A stretch of DNA of 64,000 bases from Aliihoeflea sp023389195 (lineage in GTDB: Bacteria; Pseudomonadota; Alphaproteobacteria; Rhizobiales; Rhizobiaceae): NCBI GenBank assembly GCA_023389195.1, contig JAEWET010000029.1, positions 30,552-94,551 on the forward strand, in the 5' to 3' direction. The number at the start of each line of letters is the position of its first letter. Within the stretch, counting starts at the first letter, position 1. Positions 41,603 to 50,071 of this stretch are shown here, piece after piece. Below the pieces are notes generated by a model. The model ran no database searches. It had not been told where the DNA came from and saw only the letters and a list, made by a program, of their open reading frames with translations. The translations under genes were made by a program, and so were the position numbers.

Positions 41603-43567
41603 TCAGCCGGCCATGGCGGGCGCGGGTGCTTCCTCGAACCGCACCAGCACGGTGCCGTCCGTCACCTGAGCGCCTTCAGTGACGATGTCGGCGATCGTGC
41701 CGTCATGCGGCGCGGCGATCGTGTGCTCCATCTTCATCGCTTCGAGCACCAGCAGTGCCTGTCCTTTCTGGACGGCGTCGCCAGGCTGTACACGCACCAT
41801 CTTGACGAGGCCGGGCATGGGTGCGCGCAGCGCATCGCCGCCTCCAGACGCCTCCTCGGCCCGCGCGAACGGATCGTCGAGCGTGAAATCATGGCTGCCG
41901 GTCTCGTCGAAGACCGTGACATGGCCCTTCCACGAAGCCGCCTTGCCCCGATCGGCTTCGGAAAGCACAAAGGTCTCGCCGTCGATTTCGGTCTCGTATC
42001 GCCCGTCGGGGCGCAGTCGCACCCGTCCGGTCCGCTTGTTTTCCCCGGCCGCGAGCACAACCGATTTCGCCAGACCGCCGAAATGGCCGTATCCGACAAG
42101 GTCGGACCACGGATCGCCATCGTGCGTCGACGAGGAGCCGGCGGCGGCGAGTGCGGCGATGGCAGCGGCACGCGACGTCGCTTTGCCGGGACGGGTGAGT
42201 TCGGGCTGCTTGCGTGCGATCAGGCCCGTATCGACATTGCCGGACGCAAAGTCGACGTCCGAGGCGAGGGCCGACAGGAAGCGCGCATTGACCGTCGAGC
42301 CGGCAACCTGCGTCGCATCGAGCGCCTCGACCAATCCCGAAAGCGCGGCCGCCCGGTCGTCGGCATGGACTATGACCTTGGCGATCATCGGGTCGTAGAA
42401 GGGAGAGATGGTGTCGCCGGAGCGCACGCCGGTATCGATGCGCAATTCAGCGCCGGACTGAAGCGCGTCGGGGAACCGCAGGTGATGCAGCGTGCCGATG
42501 GCCGGCAGGAAGTCGCGGGCGGCATCTTCCGCGTAAAGCCGCGCCTCGACGGCATGTCCGTCGATGCCGATCCCCTCTTGTCGCAACGGGATCGCTTCGC
42601 CCGCCGCGACGCGCAATTGCCATTCGACGAGGTCGACGCCGGTGATCATCTCGGTCACCGGATGCTCGACCTGAAGCCGCGTGTTCATTTCCATGAACCA
42701 GAAGCGGTCCGGGCGGAGCCCGTCCGACGCATCAACGATGAACTCGATCGTGCCGGCGCCCGAATAGCGGATCGCCTGCGCGGCCTTGACGGCAGCCGAC
42801 GTCATCGCCGCGCGCATCGCCTGGTCCATGCCGGGGGCGGGGGCCTCCTCGATCACCTTCTGGTGGCGACGTTGCGCCGAGCAGTCGCGTTCGTAGAGGT
42901 GGACGACATTGCCGTGATTGTCGCCGAAGACCTGCACCTCGATGTGGCGCGGCTTGGAGACGTATTTCTCGACCAGGACCCGATCGTCGCCGAAGGAGGC
43001 CTTGGCTTCGCGTCGCGCGGCGGCGAGCGCCTCGGGAAACGCGTCCTGATCCTCGACGAGGCGCATGCCTTTGCCGCCGCCGCCGGCCCGCGCCTTGATG
43101 AGGACGGGAAAGCCGATCTCCTTCGCCTTCGAGGAAAGAACCACCAGTTCCTGCGCTTCGCCATGATAGCCGGGCACCACCGGAACGCCGGCTTTCTCCA
43201 TCAGCCGCTTGGCGGCATCCTTCAGGCCCATGGCGCGGATCGAGGCGGAGGAGGGGCCGATGAAGACGAGACCGGCCGCAACGACCTGGTCAACGAAGCC
43301 GGGATTTTCCGACAGGAAGCCATAGCCCGGATGGATTGACTGTGCGCCGGTTGCCTTTGCGGCCTCGATGATGCGCTCGCCCTTGAGATAGCTCTCGCCG
43401 ACCGGGGAGGGGCCGATATGCACGGCCTCGTCGGCCAGCCCGACATGCATCGCATTGCGGTCGGCATCGGAATAGACGGCCACGGTCGCGATCCCCATGC
43501 GCCTTGCCGTCTTGATGACGCGACAGGCGATTTCACCGCGATTGGCGATCAGGATCTTCTTGAACAT
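41603..43567 (-). CDS. liuD: Methylcrotonyl-CoA carboxylase, biotin-containing alpha subunit
   Basis: 654 residues. Biotin carboxylase domain (1-450: KILIANRGEIACRVIKTAR; ARAGGGGKGMRLV glycine-rich ATP loop; YEFRDCSAQRRHQ-type segment here YERDCSAQRRHQKVIEEAPA; EMNTRLQVEHPVTEMI), a linker domain, and a C-terminal biotinyl domain with VLEAMKMEHTI (biotinylated Lys). Together with LiuB it carboxylates 3-methylcrotonyl-CoA in leucine degradation. The alternative, a propionyl- or geranyl-CoA carboxylase, is less likely given liuA and liuB nearby. Unusually the gene is separated from liuB by the PQQ dehydrogenase gene, and a terminator hairpin lies only 18 bases before its ATG (ribosome-binding site GGAGG). 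Confidence 0.92.
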   Translation of the reverse strand: MFKKILIANRGEIACRVIKTARRMGIATVAVYSDADRNAMHVGLADEAVHIGPSPVGESYLKGERIIEAAKATGAQSIHPGYGFLSENPGFVDQVVAAGLVFIGPSSASIRAMGLKDAAKRLMEKAGVPVVPGYHGEAQELVVLSSKAKEIGFPVLIKARAGGGGKGMRLVEDQDAFPEALAAARREAKASFGDDRVLVEKYVSKPRHIEVQVFGDNHGNVVHLYERDCSAQRRHQKVIEEAPAPGMDQAMRAAMTSAAVKAAQAIRYSGAGTIEFIVDASDGLRPDRFWFMEMNTRLQVEHPVTEMITGVDLVEWQLRVAAGEAIPLRQEGIGIDGHAVEARLYAEDAARDFLPAIGTLHHLRFPDALQSGAELRIDTGVRSGDTISPFYDPMIAKVIVHADDRAAALSGLVEALDATQVAGSTVNARFLSALASDVDFASGNVDTGLIARKQPELTRPGKATSRAAAIAALAAAGSSSTHDGDPWSDLVGYGHFGGLAKSVVLAAGENKRTGRVRLRPDGRYETEIDGETFVLSEADRGKAASWKGHVTVFDETGSHDFTLDDPFARAEEASGGGDALRAPMPGLVKMVRVQPGDAVQKGQALLVLEAMKMEHTIAAPHDGTIADIVTEGAQVTDGTVLVRFEEAPAPAMAG

Positions 43568-43585
43568 GGGTCCTCCGGAAACGAA

Positions 43586-43618
43586 AAGGCGGCGAAGCGT
43601 CTCGTGCTTCGCCGCCTT
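43586..43618 (-). terminator. Strong hairpin terminator after the PQQ dehydrogenase gene, directly before liuD
   Basis: Perfect 13-bp stem AAGGCGGCGAAGC (43586-43598) / GCTTCGCCGCCTT (43606-43618) with a 7-base loop; on the minus strand it runs into TTTCGTTT. liuD translation begins 18 bases further, leaving no room for a separate promoter after it. Confidence 0.8.
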
Positions 43619-43645
43619 ATAACCGCCCGGTGATGGGGCGTCACC

Positions 43646-46315
43646 TCATTGCGAGGGTGAAGCCGCGCCCAGCCGGTATGCGATGATGTGGTCACCGGCG
43701 CGCGTGCCGGTCGAGCCGTGGCCGCCGGCGACGACGACCAGATACTGGTTGCCGTCCGCGCCGCGATAGGTCGAAGGCGTTGCCTGTCCGCCGGCCGGCA
43801 GGCGGTCCTGCCAGATTTCCTCGCCGGTCTGCAAGTCGTATGCACGCACGAAATAGTCGAGCGTGCCCGACAGAAACGCGACGCCGCCCTTGGTGACGAT
43901 CGGCCCGCCAATGCCCGGCACGCCCATCTTGATCGGCAGCGGGATCGGCGAAAGATCACGCACCGTGCCATTCACCCGCTGGTAGATCGTCTCGCCCGTC
44001 GTCAGGTCGACGGCGGCGATGTAGCCCCAGGACGGCTCCTGGCAGGGTGTGCCGATCGGCGACAGGAACGGTCCCATCTCGACGGCATAGGGCGCGCCGA
44101 AATTCTCGTTGAAGACCGGATCGCCTTCGCTGGTGACGACGCGCGTTTCCTGATCCTCGCGCGGGATCATCTTGGACGTGAAGGCGAGATAGACCGGCAT
44201 GCCGAACATGATCTGTCGCTCGGGATCGACCGCGACCGAACCCCAGTTGAAGGTGCCGAAATTGCCCGGATAGACGATCGTGCCCTGTTCCGATGGCGGG
44301 GTATAGGCGCCTTCGTAGCGCATCTGGCGAAAGGCGATGCGGCAGGCGGCCTGATCGATCGGCGTCAGCCCCCACATGTCGCGCTCGCGCAGCGCCTCGG
44401 GACGAAAGCTCACCGCCGAGGCCGGTTGCGTCGGCGCCGTCCAGTCTCCCTCGACGGCACCTTGCGGCGCGGCGACTTCCTCGACCGGATGAACCGGCTC
44501 GCCGGTTTCGCGATTGAGGACGAAGACGTCGCCCTGCTTGGTTGGAACGACGAGCGAAGGCACCGTGTCACCGTCGATCGTCAGATCGATCAGCGCGGGC
44601 TGCGCGGGCACGTCGTAGTCCCAGAGGTCGTGATGGACGGTCTGGAACACCCATGCGACTTCGCCTGTGGAGGCGTTGAGCGCCGTCACGGACGAGGCGA
44701 AACGCTCGGTGTTCTCGCCGCGCTCGCCGCCATACTGGTCGGGCGATTCGTTGCCCATCGGCAGATAGACGAGGTCGAGGTCGGGATCGTAGCTCGCCAC
44801 GCTCCACATGTTGGGCGAGTTGTTCTGATAGGTCTCGCCCTCGGCGATCGGCTGCGTCGCCTCGGGGTTCTTGCTGTCGAAGTTCCAGAGGAGTTCGCCG
44901 GTCCAAACGTCGTAGCCACGGATGACACCCGAGGGTGACGTCGTGGAATCATTGTCGTTGACGGCGCCGCCGACGATCACGACCGACGCGGTGACGACCG
45001 GCGGCGAGGTCGTGTAGACCGAGCCTGGCGTGATGTTTGGCATGTTGTGCCAAAGATTGATCGTGCCGTCCTCGCCGCCGAAGCCGGCGCAGATTTCGCC
45101 TGTTTCGGCGCTGATCGAGATCAGCCGCCCGTCGGAGGTCGGCGCGAACAGGCGACGCTGGCACGCCTCTTCCTCATTGATGTAACCGTCGCTGTCGCTG
45201 CGGGGGACGAGAGGATTTTGCGCGTCGGGCTCGGCCTGTCCGGTCACCACGTTCTGGTAGACGCCGGCAGCCTGCAGCGTGACGGATTCGACGCTCAATG
45301 CGAGACGCTGCTCGTTCGTCAGATCCTCGCGAGGACCGGTTTCCTCAGCCTGTTCGACCGGTGCGTCGCCAGTCTCGGTCTCTGCGGCTTCCGTTTCGTC
45401 GGCGGGAGCGGCGGCTTCGCCTTCTGCCGGGGCGGCCGGCTGGGCTTCTGCCGGCGCCTGCTGCTGCTCAGCCACAGCGGGCGGGTTCGCGGCTCCGTCG
45501 AAATAGGAAACCCCGCGACAGGTCATGTGCTGCGTCGTCGGCGTCGGCGGCTGCTGCAGGTCGGGGTCGAAGCGCCAGCGCTCCTGGCCGGTCACCGGAT
45601 CGAGCGCGATCACCGTGCCGAACGGCGTGCACACATACATCATGTCCTGGATGACGAGAGGCGTGACCTGATAGGTCGTTTCCTGCGGATCGTCGGAACT
45701 GCGCTCTTCCCCCGTGCGATAGGTCCAGGCGACTTCGAGATTGGCCACATTGTCCGGGGTGATGTCGGCGAGCGGGGAATAGCGCTGGCCCGCGGCCGTG
45801 CGGCCATAGGCGACCCACTCGCCCTCGTCGACGGTGCTCTCATACGTCGCGAGGCCCGCCATCTGTTCTGCCGGGAACGTCCCGCGCGCGATATCGCGCG
45901 GTTCCTGCCAGATCGCGAATGCGGCGATGAGGCCGCTGAACAGAAGCGCGCCGGCGAGCGTCGCGCTGTTGGGACCGTAGACCGCCTTGGGCTGGCCAGG
46001 CTGGTGCATCGCGCGGATCATCGGCGGCAGAAGAAGCAGGATGCCGAGCGCGACGATGAGGCTGCCACGCGCCGAAAGCGCCCACCAGTCGAAGCCCGAT
46101 TCCCAGATCGCCCAGACGAGCGTGACGAGCAACGTCACCGCATAGACGGTAAGGCCGGACGGACGACGGTCCCACAGGAGGCCTGCCGAAACGATCAGGC
46201 CGACACCCATGACGACGTAGAACCACGAGCCGCCGAGCGATGCGAGCCAGGCGCCCTGGCCGGCGAGCGCAACGCCGATCAGAAGGATAATTGCGGATAG
46301 AATGATGCGGTACAT
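43646..46315 (-). CDS. Membrane-bound PQQ-dependent dehydrogenase (glucose/quinate/shikimate family)
   Basis: 889 residues from ATG 46315; an in-frame GTG/other start at 46351 adds 12 residues without support. Four to five membrane segments in the first 150 residues, then an eight-bladed propeller facing the periplasm: EWVAYGRTAAGQRYSPLADI, VAWTYRTGEERS, YVCTPFGTVIALDPVTGQER, the W-motif repeats and GPIVTKGGVAFLSGTLDYFV. It oxidises an aldose or cyclic polyol with PQQ and reduces ubiquinone. Glucose is the commonest substrate, but quinate or shikimate cannot be excluded. Oddity: a roughly 100-residue insertion at about 275-383, mostly Ala/Glu/Pro (AEGEAAAPADETEAAETETG). No PQQ synthesis genes are in the window. 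Confidence 0.92.
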   Translation of the reverse strand: MYRIILSAIILLIGVALAGQGAWLASLGGSWFYVVMGVGLIVSAGLLWDRRPSGLTVYAVTLLVTLVWAIWESGFDWWALSARGSLIVALGILLLLPPMIRAMHQPGQPKAVYGPNSATLAGALLFSGLIAAFAIWQEPRDIARGTFPAEQMAGLATYESTVDEGEWVAYGRTAAGQRYSPLADITPDNVANLEVAWTYRTGEERSSDDPQETTYQVTPLVIQDMMYVCTPFGTVIALDPVTGQERWRFDPDLQQPPTPTTQHMTCRGVSYFDGAANPPAVAEQQQAPAEAQPAAPAEGEAAAPADETEAAETETGDAPVEQAEETGPREDLTNEQRLALSVESVTLQAAGVYQNVVTGQAEPDAQNPLVPRSDSDGYINEEEACQRRLFAPTSDGRLISISAETGEICAGFGGEDGTINLWHNMPNITPGSVYTTSPPVVTASVVIVGGAVNDNDSTTSPSGVIRGYDVWTGELLWNFDSKNPEATQPIAEGETYQNNSPNMWSVASYDPDLDLVYLPMGNESPDQYGGERGENTERFASSVTALNASTGEVAWVFQTVHHDLWDYDVPAQPALIDLTIDGDTVPSLVVPTKQGDVFVLNRETGEPVHPVEEVAAPQGAVEGDWTAPTQPASAVSFRPEALRERDMWGLTPIDQAACRIAFRQMRYEGAYTPPSEQGTIVYPGNFGTFNWGSVAVDPERQIMFGMPVYLAFTSKMIPREDQETRVVTSEGDPVFNENFGAPYAVEMGPFLSPIGTPCQEPSWGYIAAVDLTTGETIYQRVNGTVRDLSPIPLPIKMGVPGIGGPIVTKGGVAFLSGTLDYFVRAYDLQTGEEIWQDRLPAGGQATPSTYRGADGNQYLVVVAGGHGSTGTRAGDHIIAYRLGAASPSQ

Positions 46316-46466
46316 TGCCGGCCCCGGTGAGCAATGAGAATTCAAGCCCACGTGGATGCGTCGGCTCCCCTGCGGCCGTCAAATGATGGCCGGCCTGCGC
46401 TCCGGATGGAGGGCACGCGAGGGCTGAACGTGCGAAGGCGTGTCAGGTTCCCGCGAAATGAACCGA

Positions 46467-48074
46467 TTACATCCGGAAAACGCCGAATTTTGTCTCGGGA
46501 ATCGGCGCGTTCAGCGCGGCGGACAGCGACAGCGCCAGAACCTCGCGCGTCTTCGCCGGGTCGATGATGCCGTCGTCCCACATACGGGCCGAGGAATAGA
46601 GCGGGTGGCCTTCATGCTCGAACTTGTCGAGGATCGGCTTTTTGAACGCCGCTTCCTCTTCCGCGCTCCATGAACCGCCGCGTCGCTCAATCCCCTCGCG
46701 CTTGACGATGGAAAGCACGGTGGCCGCCTGTTCGCCGCCCATGACGGAAATGCGGGCGTTCGGCCACATCCAAAGGAAGCGGGGCGAATAGGCGCGGCCG
46801 CACATGCCGTAATTGCCCGCGCCGAACGAGCCGCCGATGATCATCGTGACCTTCGGCACCTTTGCGGTCGCGACGGCCGTCACCAGCTTGGCGCCGTCCT
46901 TGGCGATGCCGCCAGCCTCATATTTGCGCCCGACCATGAAGCCGGTGATGTTTTGCAGGAAGATCAGCGGGATCTTCCGCTGGCAGCACAGCTCGATGAA
47001 ATGCGCGCCCTTGACCGCACTTTCGGAGAAGAGAACGCCATTATTGGCGATAATTCCGACCGGCATCCCGTAGAGATGCGCAAAACCGGTGATCAGCGTC
47101 GTGCCGTAATTCGCCTTGAACTCGTCGAACTCCGAGCCGTCGACCACCCGCGCGATCACCTCGCGTACGTCGTAGGGTTGGCGCGTGTCCTGCGGGATGA
47201 TGCCGTAAATCTCTTCCGGTGCGTGAACGGGTGGAATCGGGTCCCGAACATCCAGCGCCAAGTGCTTCTTGCGATTCAAGTTTCGCACGATACGGCGAAC
47301 GATCGCCAACGCATGGGCGTCGTCGACGGCGTAGTGATCGGCCACGCCGGATTCGCGGGTGTGGAGATCGGCGCCGCCAAGGTCTTCGGCCGAGACGACC
47401 TCGCCGGTCGCGGCCTTCACCAGCGGCGGACCGCCGAGAAAGATCGTCGCCTGCTTCTTGACCATCACGGTCTCGTCGGACATCGCCGGCACATAGGCGC
47501 CGCCCGCCGTGCACGAACCCATGACGCAGGCGATCTGCGGAATGCCGGCGGCCGACATGTTCGCCTGATTGTAGAAGATGCGGCCGAAATGATCGCGGTC
47601 GGGGAAGACCTCGTCCTGGTTCGGCAGGTTCGCGCCGCCTGAATCGACGAGATAGATGCAGGGCAGATTGTTCTCGAGCGCGATCTCCTGCGCCCGTAGG
47701 TGCTTCTTCACGGTCAACGGATAATAGGTGCCGCCCTTCACCGTCGCGTCGTTCACGACGACCATCACCTCGCGGCCTTCGACCCGTCCGATGCCCGCGA
47801 TCAGCCCGGCCGAGGCGATCTCGCCGCCATACATGTCGCTTGCCGCGAACTGACCGATTTCGAGGAAGGGCGCGCCGGTGTCGAGAAGCTGTGCCAGCCG
47901 GTCGCGGGGGAGGAGCTTGCCGCGCGAAACGTGCCGCTCGCGCGCTTCCTGCGGTCCGCCGGCGCAAACGGTCTCGGCCCTTTCGCGCATCTGGTCGACC
48001 AGCCCGCGCATCGTCGCTTCATTGGCCTTGAAGGCGTCGGAGGAGGTCGAGATCTGGGATTGGATGGCGGGCAT
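46467..48074 (-). CDS. liuB: Methylcrotonyl-CoA carboxylase, carboxyltransferase beta subunit
   Basis: 535 residues, normal length. Carboxyltransferase domains with RERHVSRGKLLPRDRLAQLL, LVDSGGANLPNQDEVFPDRD (the MCC-beta signature), GSCTAGGAYVPAMSDETVMV and, in the second half, NNGVLFSESAVKGAHFIELC and GGSFGAGNYGMCGRAYSPRF for the acyl-CoA and biotin sites. It transfers CO2 from biotin on LiuD to 3-methylcrotonyl-CoA. Same strand as liuA, 104 bases downstream of it, with no obvious terminator between, so they are likely co-transcribed from the tetR promoter. Confidence 0.95.
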   Translation of the reverse strand: MPAIQSQISTSSDAFKANEATMRGLVDQMRERAETVCAGGPQEARERHVSRGKLLPRDRLAQLLDTGAPFLEIGQFAASDMYGGEIASAGLIAGIGRVEGREVMVVVNDATVKGGTYYPLTVKKHLRAQEIALENNLPCIYLVDSGGANLPNQDEVFPDRDHFGRIFYNQANMSAAGIPQIACVMGSCTAGGAYVPAMSDETVMVKKQATIFLGGPPLVKAATGEVVSAEDLGGADLHTRESGVADHYAVDDAHALAIVRRIVRNLNRKKHLALDVRDPIPPVHAPEEIYGIIPQDTRQPYDVREVIARVVDGSEFDEFKANYGTTLITGFAHLYGMPVGIIANNGVLFSESAVKGAHFIELCCQRKIPLIFLQNITGFMVGRKYEAGGIAKDGAKLVTAVATAKVPKVTMIIGGSFGAGNYGMCGRAYSPRFLWMWPNARISVMGGEQAATVLSIVKREGIERRGGSWSAEEEAAFKKPILDKFEHEGHPLYSSARMWDDGIIDPAKTREVLALSLSAALNAPIPETKFGVFRM

Positions 48075-48178
48075 GTCCGTCTCTGTCGTTCGAAGTAGGA
48101 GCCGATCGGGCGCGGTGGCAAATCAGGCGAAGCGGCGCGACTATCGCAGCTTCGGCCAATCGCGTCGATGCGATCGCG

Positions 48179-49342
48179 TCAGTTGCTGTCGCCGACGATT
48201 TCGCGGCCGATCAGCCAGCGGCGGATTTCGCTGGTGCCGGCACCGATCTCGTAGAGCTTGGCGTCGCGCAGCAGGCGGCCGGTCGGGTATTCGTTGATGT
48301 AGCCATTGCCGCCAAGGAGTTGCAGCGCGTCGAGCGCGGACTGCGTCGCCTTTTCGGCCGCAAACAGCACGCAGCCTGCGGCGTCCTTGCGGGTGACCTC
48401 ACCGCGGTCGCAGGCTTGTGCAACGGCGTAAACGTAAGCGCGGGCGGCATTCATATTGGCGTACATGTCGGCAAGCTTGGCCTGGACGAGCTGGAATTCG
48501 CCGATCGGCTGGCCGAACTGCTTGCGTTCGTGAACGTATGGAACGGCGACGTCCATGCAGGCGGCCATCAGGCCAAGCGGCCCGCCGGCGAGCACGGCGC
48601 GCTCATAGTCGAGGCCGGACATCAGCACCTCGACGCCGCGCCCTTCCTCGCCGAGCACGTTCTCGAACGGCACCTCAACATTCTCAAAGACAAGCTCACC
48701 GGTGTTGGAGCCGCGCATGCCCAGCTTGTCGAGCTTCTGCGCGACCGAAAAGCCCTGGAACTCGCGTTCGACGATGAAGGCCGTGATGCCGCGCGAGTGG
48801 CGCTCCGGATCGGTCTTGGCGTAGATGACCATGGTGCTGGCGTCGGGGCCGTTGGTGATCCACATCTTGGTGCCGTTGAGGACATAGCGGTCGTTGCGCT
48901 TTTCGGCGCGCAGCCGCATCGAGACGACGTCCGAGCCGGAGCCGGATTCCGACATGGCAAGCGCGCCAATTGCCTCGCCCGAGCAGAGCGCGGGAAGGTA
49001 TTTCGCCTTCTGCTCGGCATTGCCCCAGCGGTTGATCTGGTTGACGCAGAGGTTGGAATGCGCGCCGTAGGAAAGACCAACCGAAGCGGAGGCGCGGCTG
49101 ATTTCCTCCAGCGCCACGACATGCGCCAGATAGCCCATTCCAGAGCCGCCGAAGTCAGGATCGGCGGTGATGCCGAGAAGGCCGAGCGCGCCCATTTCCT
49201 GCCAAAGATGGTTCGGGAACTCGTTCGACGAGTCGATCTCGGAGGCGATCGGCGCGATCCGGTCCTGCGCAAAGCGCCGCACGGTCTCGCGCAGCGCGTC
49301 GATGTCCTCGCCATGGCCGAACTTCATCGTCTGGTCGTACAT
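48179..49342 (-). CDS. liuA: Isovaleryl-CoA dehydrogenase
   Basis: 387 residues. Acyl-CoA dehydrogenase fold: N-terminal helices (DALRETVRRFAQDRIAPIAS), the FAD contacts ALAMSESGSGSDVVSM and WITNGPDASTMVIYAK, and the C-terminal LLGGNGYINEYPTGRLLRDA and YEIGAGTSEIRRWLIGRE. The catalytic base of isovaleryl-CoA dehydrogenases is carried in helix G rather than near the C-terminus; here it is E247 in SGLDYERAVLAGG, which supports the specific call over other acyl-CoA dehydrogenases. AGGGAG precedes the ATG. It gives electrons to ETF and hence ETF-QO. It starts 14 bases after the TetR gene ends. Confidence 0.95.
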   Translation of the reverse strand: MYDQTMKFGHGEDIDALRETVRRFAQDRIAPIASEIDSSNEFPNHLWQEMGALGLLGITADPDFGGSGMGYLAHVVALEEISRASASVGLSYGAHSNLCVNQINRWGNAEQKAKYLPALCSGEAIGALAMSESGSGSDVVSMRLRAEKRNDRYVLNGTKMWITNGPDASTMVIYAKTDPERHSRGITAFIVEREFQGFSVAQKLDKLGMRGSNTGELVFENVEVPFENVLGEEGRGVEVLMSGLDYERAVLAGGPLGLMAACMDVAVPYVHERKQFGQPIGEFQLVQAKLADMYANMNAARAYVYAVAQACDRGEVTRKDAAGCVLFAAEKATQSALDALQLLGGNGYINEYPTGRLLRDAKLYEIGAGTSEIRRWLIGREIVGDSN

Positions 49343-49356
49343 GCTGGTCTCCCTGG

Positions 49357-49956
49357 TCAGGTCTTGTTGGCGCCGGCAAGGCGCAGGGTCATGGTCAGAT
49401 AGCGTTCGGTCACGTCGTCGATGCTCAGCCGCTCGTCGGGGCGGAACCAGACGATGACGCCGGTGATCATCTGGATGATCGCCATGGCGACGAGCGCGGC
49501 GTCCTCGACATCGAAAACGCGCGCGTCGGCGCCGCGTTGCAGGATCGCGCGCAGCTCTTTCTCATACGCTTCGCGCAGTGCGACGATGCGGCGAAGGCGC
49601 TCGGGCGCAAGGCTTCGCAGTTCCAGATTGTTGACATGGGTCGAACTGCGCCGTGCCAGATGGAAGGCGATGTGGTTGCGCACGAAGGCGGCAAGCTGGT
49701 CGCGGGGGTCGGCTTCGGCCTCGGACAGGGCGGCCCAACTGGCGACCAGTTCTTCCATATGCTCGCGCATCAGCGTGAAGAGGAGGTCTTCCTTGGTCGG
49801 GAAGTACCGGTAGAGCGCGGCCGCCTGCACGCCCACCTCGTCGGCAAGCCTGCGCATCGAAACGGCCTCGTAGCCGTGGCGCGCGATGAGGCGCAGCGCC
49901 GCATCGCGCAATGCAGCTTCCGTACGCTCTCCGTCCGATCCGATGGTGCGTGCCAT
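49357..49956 (-). CDS. TetR-family regulator, probably of the leucine degradation genes
   Basis: 199 residues from ATG 49956 with GGAGG just upstream; an extension to 49992 is unlikely. N-terminal helix-turn-helix: ALRDAALRLIARHGYEAVSM and RRLADEVGVQAAALYRYFPT followed by KEDLLFTLMREHMEELV. The C-terminal domain is helical with IIQMITGVIVWFRPDERLS near the end, as in TetR proteins that bind acyl-CoA. It is first in the tetR-liuA-liuB set, so it likely represses its own operon. The palindrome GAACGTTC at 49983 lies 27 bases before the start. Whether it senses an acyl-CoA is inference. Confidence 0.85.
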   Translation of the reverse strand: MARTIGSDGERTEAALRDAALRLIARHGYEAVSMRRLADEVGVQAAALYRYFPTKEDLLFTLMREHMEELVASWAALSEAEADPRDQLAAFVRNHIAFHLARRSSTHVNNLELRSLAPERLRRIVALREAYEKELRAILQRGADARVFDVEDAALVAMAIIQMITGVIVWFRPDERLSIDDVTERYLTMTLRLAGANKT

Positions 49957-49982
49957 AAATCCTCCGACCGCCTTAATAAAAC

Positions 49983-49990
49983 GAACGTTC
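49983..49990. promoter_or_regulatory. Candidate TetR operator core GAACGTTC upstream of the tetR-liuAB operon
   Basis: Eight-base perfect palindrome in the AT-rich context ATAAAACGAACGTTCAATTAAT. Flanks are only partly symmetric. Position just upstream of the regulator gene fits autoregulation. The same 116-bp gap also carries the metH palindrome. Confidence 0.45.
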
Positions 49991-50020
49991 AATTAATTCA
50001 AGATGTAGTCGATAATGTTG

Positions 50021-50040
50021 ACATAAACATATCTTTATGT
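50021..50040. promoter_or_regulatory. 20-bp palindrome ACATAAACATATCTTTATGT upstream of metH (SahR-like operator)
   Basis: Arms ACATAAA (50021-50027) and TTTATGT (50034-50040) are perfect inverted repeats around CATATC. From memory, ArsR-family SahR regulators of methionine-cycle genes in proteobacteria bind ATAAA-N-TTTAT palindromes of this kind in front of metH, metF and ahcY. It ends 31 bases before the metH ATG and just downstream of TTGACA-like gttgac (50018), where a repressor would block transcription. Confidence 0.6.
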
Positions 50041-50071
50041 GAGCAATCGATTGCTGATGAAGGAGAGCAGG

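Noticed and set aside
41705..43339. 544-codon plus-strand frame opposite liuD
   Set aside because: Shadow frame; the minus strand encodes a complete biotin carboxylase.
48421..48442. ACGGCGTAAACGTAAGCG inside liuA resembling the ACGTTTACG motif
   Set aside because: It encodes conserved residues (AYVYAVAQ on the minus strand) in the middle of the gene and lacks palindromic ends.
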